A DNA stretch of 36,495 nt, taken from Chloroflexota bacterium (GTDB lineage Bacteria > Chloroflexota > Anaerolineae > Aggregatilineales > Phototrophicaceae). Location: contig JAPOWG010000053.1 of the NCBI GenBank assembly GCA_026707745.1, positions 1 through 36,495 on the forward strand. The letters are read 5' to 3'. The notes beneath the pieces are model-generated. The model saw only the letters and a list, made by a program, of their open reading frames with translations. It was not told the DNA's origin and did not search any database. Both the position numbers and the translations under genes were made by a program. Of this stretch, positions 31,677 to 36,495 are shown piece by piece. Each line of letters opens with the position of its first letter. Position 1 is the first letter of the stretch.

Positions 31677-31690
31677 CGTTCATTTATCCC
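31657..31690 (-). repeat. Degenerate direct repeat, copy near the sdhA end
   Basis: This is the second copy of the repeat at 31275-31307. Both copies lie in the same orientation and bracket roughly 350-380 nt of lower-G+C sequence between sdhA and sdhB. Confidence 0.5.
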
Positions 31691-31719
31691 TATTAGCTTT
31701 GTTGACACTCGCAGGCCGC

Positions 31720-33564
31720 CTAATAGACACGCGCCTTGGGGCGGAATTGCTGCTTATCCTCGGGCACACCCTGGGCGATCTCCTCTTCCCAGAGTGACAG
31801 ATCGACCGGCTTGTCGAAGCTGACCGTATAGCTCGGCTCCGCGAGCGCGCCGTCATGGGAGATCAGAGAATGCGCCAGCCAGTTTTCGTCGTCGCGTTCC
31901 TTGAAGTCCTCGCGGCTATGCGCGCCGCGGCTTTCCTTACGTTCGATGGCTGTGCGCGCGGTCACGTCCGCCAGATCAAGCAAGGCGCCCAATTCCCAGG
32001 CTTCCATGAGATCGGTGTTGAAGATACGCGTTTTGTCGTCAATCTGAATGTCGGTATAGAATCGCTCTCGCAACTCGGCCAGATCATCGATACCGCGCTG
32101 CATGGTTTCCTGTGTGCGGAAGACACCGATGTTCTCCATCATGGTTTCTTGCATTTTGGCGCGCAATTCCCCGGAGCGCGACTTGCCGGTTGAATTGCGG
32201 ATGCGATCGAATTCAGCGCGGATCTCCCCTTCGGGATCGGCCGGCAGCGCCTTCCAATCGGCACCTTTGACGAATTCCGCCATGCGCATACCGCCGCGTC
32301 GACCGAATACGACCAGATCAACCAGCGAATTGGTGCCCAGCCGGTTGGCGCCGTGCACGCTCACGCAAGCGGTCTCGCCGGCCGCGTACAAGCCCGGCAT
32401 CACCGTGCCGCTCGCGTCAACGACGACTTCGGCATCGACATTTGTGGGAATGCCACCCATAGCATAGTGCGCGGTCGGTTGTACCGGCATCGGTTCCTTG
32501 ACCGGATCAACGCCGAGATAAGTCCGGCAAAAATCGAGGATATCGGGCAGCTTGCGCTCCACAGTGGCGTCGTCGATGAAGTCATTGCGGTCTCGCCCTT
32601 CTTCCGCAAAATAACGGTTGACCGTGCCCGGACGGATATCCAGGTGTACATAGCCACGATTCTTGATGCTGCGGCCTTCGCGCGTCTCCAGGTAAATCGC
32701 GCGGCTGACGACATCGCGGCTAGCCAGGTCTTTTGCGCTGGGGGCGTAACGCTCCATGAATCGTTCGCCCACGCTGTTGATCAAGACGCCGCCTTCCCCG
32801 CGAACGCCTTCGGTGATCAAAATGCCCATCCGATAAATGCCGGTGGGATGGAATTGGAAGAATTCCATGTCCTCCAGCGGCACCCCGCGACGCAGAGCGA
32901 TAGCGGCGCCGTCACCGGTCAGCGCGTGCGCATTGCTGGTAACCGACCAGCAGCGCCCCCAGCCGCCCGAGGCGAAGAAACTGGCCTTGCCGTGGAAAAT
33001 GTGAAATTCGCCCGTGCCCAACTCGATGGCGATGACGCCAGCGACCGCGCCATCAACCACGATCATGTCGACGACCTGAAATTCGTCGAAAAAGTGGACC
33101 TCGTTCTTGATACATTGCTGATAAAGCGTCTGCAGGATCATGTGACCGGTGCGGTCGGCGGCGTGACAGGCGCGGCGTACCAGTTCTTCGCCGAAGTTGC
33201 GCGTATGCCCGCCGAAGCGACGCTGGCTGATGCGCTTTTCCGAGGTGCGGTCAAATGGCAGACCCATGTGCTCAAGTTCGATCACGGCATCGACGGCGTT
33301 TTCCGCCAGGATCTTGGCTGCCGCCTGATCGGTTAAGTAATCGCCGCCTTTGACGGTGTCGTAAGTGTGATAAATGGGCTTGTCTTCGTCGAGGTTGCCC
33401 AGCGCCGCGCCAATGCCGCCTTGCGCCGCGCCGGTATGGCTGCGGGTGGGGTAAAGCTTGCTGACCACGGCTACATCCGCGCCGGCTTTGCTGGCATAGA
33501 GCGCGGCCATCAAACCGGCGCCGCCCGCCCCCACAATAATCGCTTCATGTTTATGAACTTTCAT
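31720..33564 (-). CDS. sdhA: Succinate dehydrogenase flavoprotein subunit
   Basis: The 614-residue protein has the FAD-binding motif [21 protein letters not shown] at its start, the [16 protein letters not shown] segment carrying the histidine that covalently holds [12 protein letters not shown] and the substrate loop with [10 protein letters not shown]. The C-terminal domain has [18 protein letters not shown] and [13 protein letters not shown], and the GLYAAGE segment is present. It oxidises succinate to fumarate (or runs in reverse as fumarate reductase). Length is normal. It lies 52 nt after the sdhCD fusion gene; the order sdhCD-sdhA-sdhB on the minus strand makes one operon. Confidence 0.97.
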   Translation of the reverse strand: MKVHKHEAIIVGAGGAGLMAALYASKAGADVAVVSKLYPTRSHTGAAQGGIGAALGNLDEDKPIYHTYDTVKGGDYLTDQAAAKILAENAVDAVIELEHMGLPFDRTSEKRISQRRFGGHTRNFGEELVRRACHAADRTGHMILQTLYQQCIKNEVHFFDEFQVVDMIVVDGAVAGVIAIELGTGEFHIFHGKASFFASGGWGRCWSVTSNAHALTGDGAAIALRRGVPLEDMEFFQFHPTGIYRMGILITEGVRGEGGVLINSVGERFMERYAPSAKDLASRDVVSRAIYLETREGRSIKNRGYVHLDIRPGTVNRYFAEEGRDRNDFIDDATVERKLPDILDFCRTYLGVDPVKEPMPVQPTAHYAMGGIPTNVDAEVVVDASGTVMPGLYAAGETACVSVHGANRLGTNSLVDLVVFGRRGGMRMAEFVKGADWKALPADPEGEIRAEFDRIRNSTGKSRSGELRAKMQETMMENIGVFRTQETMQRGIDDLAELRERFYTDIQIDDKTRIFNTDLMEAWELGALLDLADVTARTAIERKESRGAHSREDFKERDDENWLAHSLISHDGALAEPSYTVSFDKPVDLSLWEEEIAQGVPEDKQQFRPKARVY

Positions 33565-33616
33565 CCATTGCCCCCGCGCGGGACGCGCCGCGCCGCGTTC
33601 CCGTCAAGTTCAGTCA

Positions 33617-34726
33617 TTACTCTTCTGCCGCGCCTTCGACAGCTCCCGTCAGATAGGCTTCCAGTTCCGCAGGCACTTCCTCGCCACGCAACTCGTATAT
33701 CTCCGCTGTCGCCGCCAGCGCTTCGCCCACAATGTCTTTCTCGATCGGCACAAAGAGCGCCGCCGCGCCAACCGCCAACAAGACCGCCGCAATCACCGTG
33801 CATAGCGCCGAAGAAATGCGTCGAGCAAAGGGGTGGAAGCTGGTGTAGTCGGTCAGAACATAACGCAAGCCATTGAAGCCATGCAAGGTCACCAACACCA
33901 GCAAGAACAAATCATAGACGCGCCAGACGAAAACGCCCCAGGCTGTGTAGGTCCAACGGTGGTAGACGAATTCTACCGCGGTGGGCACGGGGCCGATGCT
34001 GCCGTTTTCTTGCAGCGTACCCGCCACTTGTTGAGCCGCCGTGATATCAAAGACGCCTTGTACGACGTGCATCAAGGCCAGATGCCCGAAGACCAGGGGC
34101 AGGATCAAAATGCCGCTGAGGCGCATGAAGGCCCACCAGAAGCGCTCGATCGGGCTCGCTTCCGGATATTTGCCAGCTACGGTTGAGCCACCATCGCGGA
34201 TCATGCCGTAGAGCGCCGCCAGTACGATCGCGGCCGCCAAAGCGCCGACAAATCCAGCGATAAAGGGCAATTGTTCGATGATGGAAAAAACTACAACGTC
34301 AAGCAGCTTGTCGCCCGCGATGGCGTGTTCCGTGAAGTAGAAGTCCAGCACATGCCCGGCCATGCCCAGGAATACCGGCGCCAGCACCAGCAAGGTCACG
34401 ATCAGTACCGCGACGGCCGCCCCCGACTGATAGCGCCAAAGTTCGGGCCGGTAATCGAAGATGACGATGCGAACCCCGTTAAAGGCGTGATAAACCACCG
34501 CAAAAACCAAGCCAAACTCACCGAGTGTAAAAATCGGTGATTGATAGGCGGCGATCGCTTTGACATATAAAGCGGGATAAAACACCGCCCAGGAGGTATC
34601 GATCACGTGCAGCGCCAGGAAAAGCACAACACCGACGCCGGTCAGGCGATGCAAGACCCAACTCCACTGCCCGATGGCGCCGCGGTAACGGAGGGTCTCT
34701 CTGACGGTCAAAACAAGCGAAGTCAA
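33617..34726 (-). CDS. sdhC: Fused succinate dehydrogenase membrane anchor (SdhC-SdhD)
   Basis: One uninterrupted frame encodes two anchor-like halves. The N-terminal half has SWVLHRLTGVGVVLFLALHV (cytochrome b556 SdhC motif) and YHAFNGVRIVIFDY; the C-terminal half has FMRLSGILILPLVFGHLALMH and LHGFNGLRYVLTDY, typical of SdhD. About six to seven membrane helices result, and the histidines in HV and GHLALMH are candidate heme b ligands. I chose a TTG at 34726 (369 aa) because AAGGG lies 6 nt before it; the open frame reaches 34855 but its extra part is unlike a protein start. It anchors the complex and reduces quinone. A fused anchor is less common than separate SdhC and SdhD. Confidence 0.85.
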   Translation of the reverse strand: MTSLVLTVRETLRYRGAIGQWSWVLHRLTGVGVVLFLALHVIDTSWAVFYPALYVKAIAAYQSPIFTLGEFGLVFAVVYHAFNGVRIVIFDYRPELWRYQSGAAVAVLIVTLLVLAPVFLGMAGHVLDFYFTEHAIAGDKLLDVVVFSIIEQLPFIAGFVGALAAAIVLAALYGMIRDGGSTVAGKYPEASPIERFWWAFMRLSGILILPLVFGHLALMHVVQGVFDITAAQQVAGTLQENGSIGPVPTAVEFVYHRWTYTAWGVFVWRVYDLFLLVLVTLHGFNGLRYVLTDYTSFHPFARRISSALCTVIAAVLLAVGAAALFVPIEKDIVGEALAATAEIYELRGEEVPAELEAYLTGAVEGAAEE

Positions 34727-34799
34727 GTGACGCCCTTTCTCTCCACTGCAAATTGGTTGCGGGCAGATGATTGTCTCGGCAAAACCAATAACGGGGCGT

Positions 34800-34828
34800 A
34801 TTATAGCATGGGGGACTATAGGCGCAAA
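34800..34828 (-). promoter_or_regulatory. Possible sdh operon promoter
   Basis: On the minus strand TATAAT (34800-34805) is a perfect -10 box, with TTTGCG as a weak -35 after a 17-nt spacer. It lies about 75 nt upstream of the TTG start of the anchor gene. Confidence 0.45.
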
Positions 34829-34859
34829 GGCGGGTATGATTCGCGGACCCAACATCGTG

Positions 34860-34887
34860 TTGACAGCCAGTCGAATACGAATATGCT
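34860..34887 (+). promoter_or_regulatory. Likely promoter of rmuC
   Basis: TTGACA (34860-34865) is followed after 16 nt by TATGCT (34882-34887). The rmuC start codon lies about 33 nt further on, so a short leader is expected. Confidence 0.55.
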
Positions 34888-34919
34888 GAATGAGCCTGGA
34901 CAGATAAAGAGGGATACCG

Positions 34920-36302
34920 ATGGACAGTTTTTCCGCGCTGATAAACGGTTTGCATGGGCTGAGCGTCGCGCTTGGATTGGGCTTGGGGTTAGTCTGTGGA
35001 TTTATCTTCGCTATGCTAACCTATCGCTTCTATGGCAAGAACGTCCGCAATACCTTCGAACGTCTCTCCGATGAAATGAAAAAGACCTTCGACAGCTTGT
35101 CGTCGGAAGCCCTGAACAAGAATCAAGAGCGGTTCTTGAACCTGGCCAACGACAAATTCTCCGACCATACAGAACGGCACAGCAGCGAACTTGAATCAAA
35201 AAAGGAGCTGATCGACACGCAGTTGCAGCAGATGTCAGAGACGCTGAAGACGGTGCCTACCGAACTAGAGAAGAGCCAGACAAAAGTGGCCGAGGTCCTG
35301 GACAAGTCGACGGAGAGCCTCAAGGAATCGAATCAGAGCTACTTGAATCAGTTGACCGAAAAATCCGAAACGCAAACAAAGGAACATAACAAGGAACTCG
35401 ATAGCAAGAAAGAATTGATTGATCAGCGATTAACGGATATGGATGTCAAGCTGGGCAAGGTGGAGCGGCTGGTACAGGAGCTACAGACGGATCGCAAGGC
35501 GCAGTACAGCGCGCTAGACGAACAGTTGAAGAGCCTGACTTCAACGACTTCTTCGCTGCAAAATGCACTGGCAGACAATCGGGCGCGGGGGCAATGGGGC
35601 GAGCGGATGGCAGAGGACATGCTCAATTTCATGGGCTTGGTTGAGGGTGTAAATTACATCAAGCAAAGCGCCATTGAGGCAGGCACTCGTCCTGATTTCA
35701 CATTTCTGTTCCCCAACCAGAAATCGCTAAACATGGATGCGAAGTTTCCGCTGGACAATTATCTGCGTTATATCGAGGCGGAAAACGATGCGGAAAGGAA
35801 GGAATTCAGCCGGAAGTTCCTGCGCGATGTGGACCAGCGGGTTTCGGAAATCCAGAAGCGAGGTTATATCGCGACGGGGACTCTGGATTGTGTGCTGATT
35901 TTCATACCCAACGAGCAAGTCTATCGCTTCATCTACGAAGAAGACCAGAGAATAATCGACAATGCGCTCAAGCAAAAGATCATCATGTGCTCGCCGCTGA
36001 CCCTCTACATCGTCTTGGCAGTGATTCGTCAGGCGGCGCAGAACTTCAACATTGAGCAGCGCTCGCAGGAGATTGTCGATGTAGTCAATGACATTCGCAA
36101 GGAATGGGAAAAATATACCGGACAAATGGATAAGCTGGAAAGAAGATTTAAAGGGATGCACGACGACTTTCATGCTTTGACAGGGACGCGGACGAGGCAA
36201 TTAGATAGGAAGTTCGTCAGAATAGACAACTTCACCAAAAGTAATGAACTGCAAGCCGTCGACGAGATGGATTTGCCACAACTACCAGAGTCTGCGACCT
36301 AA
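34920..36302 (+). CDS. rmuC: DNA recombination protein RmuC
   Basis: The 460-residue protein has a membrane anchor at about residues 11-35, a long coiled coil (about 40-200), and the RmuC nuclease-like domain starting at NRARGQWGERMAEDML. The domain contains RPDFTFLFPN, the DAKFPLDNYLRYI motif and the VLIFIPNEQVYRFIYEED segment, all typical of the family. RmuC limits DNA inversions and is thought to act as a nuclease on altered DNA structures. Length and order are normal. The gene has a GAGGG site upstream and its stop overlaps that of the next, convergent gene. Confidence 0.95.
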   Translation: MDSFSALINGLHGLSVALGLGLGLVCGFIFAMLTYRFYGKNVRNTFERLSDEMKKTFDSLSSEALNKNQERFLNLANDKFSDHTERHSSELESKKELIDTQLQQMSETLKTVPTELEKSQTKVAEVLDKSTESLKESNQSYLNQLTEKSETQTKEHNKELDSKKELIDQRLTDMDVKLGKVERLVQELQTDRKAQYSALDEQLKSLTSTTSSLQNALADNRARGQWGERMAEDMLNFMGLVEGVNYIKQSAIEAGTRPDFTFLFPNQKSLNMDAKFPLDNYLRYIEAENDAERKEFSRKFLRDVDQRVSEIQKRGYIATGTLDCVLIFIPNEQVYRFIYEEDQRIIDNALKQKIIMCSPLTLYIVLAVIRQAAQNFNIEQRSQEIVDVVNDIRKEWEKYTGQMDKLERRFKGMHDDFHALTGTRTRQLDRKFVRIDNFTKSNELQAVDEMDLPQLPESAT

Positions 36303-36495
36303 CCGGCCGTCTTGACCGCCATTCGCTCGCTCATTAAGTCGAGCAAGATAGCCGCGATCAGTTCCGGATTGTGGCGGATAGTATCCTGCTTCTGCCAGAG
36401 CGCGCGCTTGCCGGAGCGCGTATCGGCGACATCGGCCATTACCGGCGTCACATTCATCGTCAAGATATTGTGCACCTCATGCGCTGTCGGCAGCA
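36299..36495 (-). CDS. C-terminal fragment of an unrecognised protein
   Basis: The frame is open from the window edge to a TAG stop, giving 65 residues with the segments VTPVMADVADTRSGKRALWQ and LIAAILLDLMSERMAVKTAG. I do not recognise the family and there is no visible catalytic motif. The fragment looks alpha-helical and soluble, with a moderately conserved-looking composition. It is convergent with rmuC, overlapping it by 4 nt. The start of the gene is outside the window. Confidence 0.5.
   Translation of the reverse strand, partial: LPTAHEVHNILTMNVTPVMADVADTRSGKRALWQKQDTIRHNPELIAAILLDLMSERMAVKTAG

Noticed and set aside
1..36495. CRISPR arrays, insertion sequences, prophage genes
   Set aside because: I found no regularly spaced repeats, transposase or integrase motifs, or phage structural genes anywhere in the window.

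Overview
The window is a G+C-moderate bacterial chromosome segment that reads like a member of the Chloroflexota. I infer this from several signals together, not from any single marker: a caa3-type oxidase cluster with an A2-type subunit I, a fused succinate dehydrogenase membrane anchor, a lipoprotein-like penicillin-binding protein, DUF6391 and Uma2 family proteins, and the block tRNA-Thr / tRNA-Tyr / tRNA-Thr / rpmG / tRNA-Trp / secE / nusG / rplK / rplA. There is no 16S rRNA or other decisive taxonomic marker, so the phylum is a moderate-confidence call. No prophage, insertion sequence, integron or CRISPR array is visible.

Layout. Positions 1-2281 hold the end of a KDPG aldolase gene, a convergent DUF1697 gene, and an overlapping cobS-cobU pair for the last steps of cobalamin assembly. 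Positions 2286-5770 are a minus-strand block: DUF6391 protein, holA (DNA polymerase III delta), a catalytically altered Mrr-like protein, a 56-residue coiled-coil/membrane protein and an intact Mrr-type endonuclease. Positions 5837-11563 are plus-strand housekeeping and accessory genes: a dual-specificity phosphatase overlapping a ChbG/YdjC deacetylase, mutS2 behind a near-consensus promoter, a methyltransferase and a transglutaminase-like protein. A transpeptidase PBP follows at 11710-13917.

Positions 14482-20656 are a cytochrome c oxidase operon: coxB with a fused cytochrome c domain, coxA of the YS (A2) type, a subunit III-like protein, a polytopic membrane protein of unknown function, a canonical subunit III and a subunit IV. 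A palindrome lies just downstream of its likely promoter. A gene-poor stretch (20657-21244) separates it from Uma2, OsmC, rsmA/ksgA and msrA genes. At 24122-24142 a bidirectional hairpin terminator separates msrA from the convergent translation/secretion block (rplA, rplK, nusG, secE, rpmG and four tRNAs). An imperfect inverted repeat lies between nusG and rplK.

The last third is mostly minus-strand: two overlapping 3-hydroxyacyl-CoA dehydrogenase genes, a coiled-coil membrane protein, and the succinate dehydrogenase operon (sdhCD fusion, sdhA, sdhB). About 380 bp of atypical sequence sits between sdhA and sdhB, flanked by a degenerate second copy of the sdhB start. rmuC runs divergently from the sdh operon, and a truncated unknown gene ends the window. 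Together the sdh and cox operons supply respiratory complex II and a terminal oxidase, consistent with an aerobic heterotroph. The most unusual items are the degenerate Mrr paralogue, the unknown membrane protein inside the cox operon, and the rearranged sdhA-sdhB junction.
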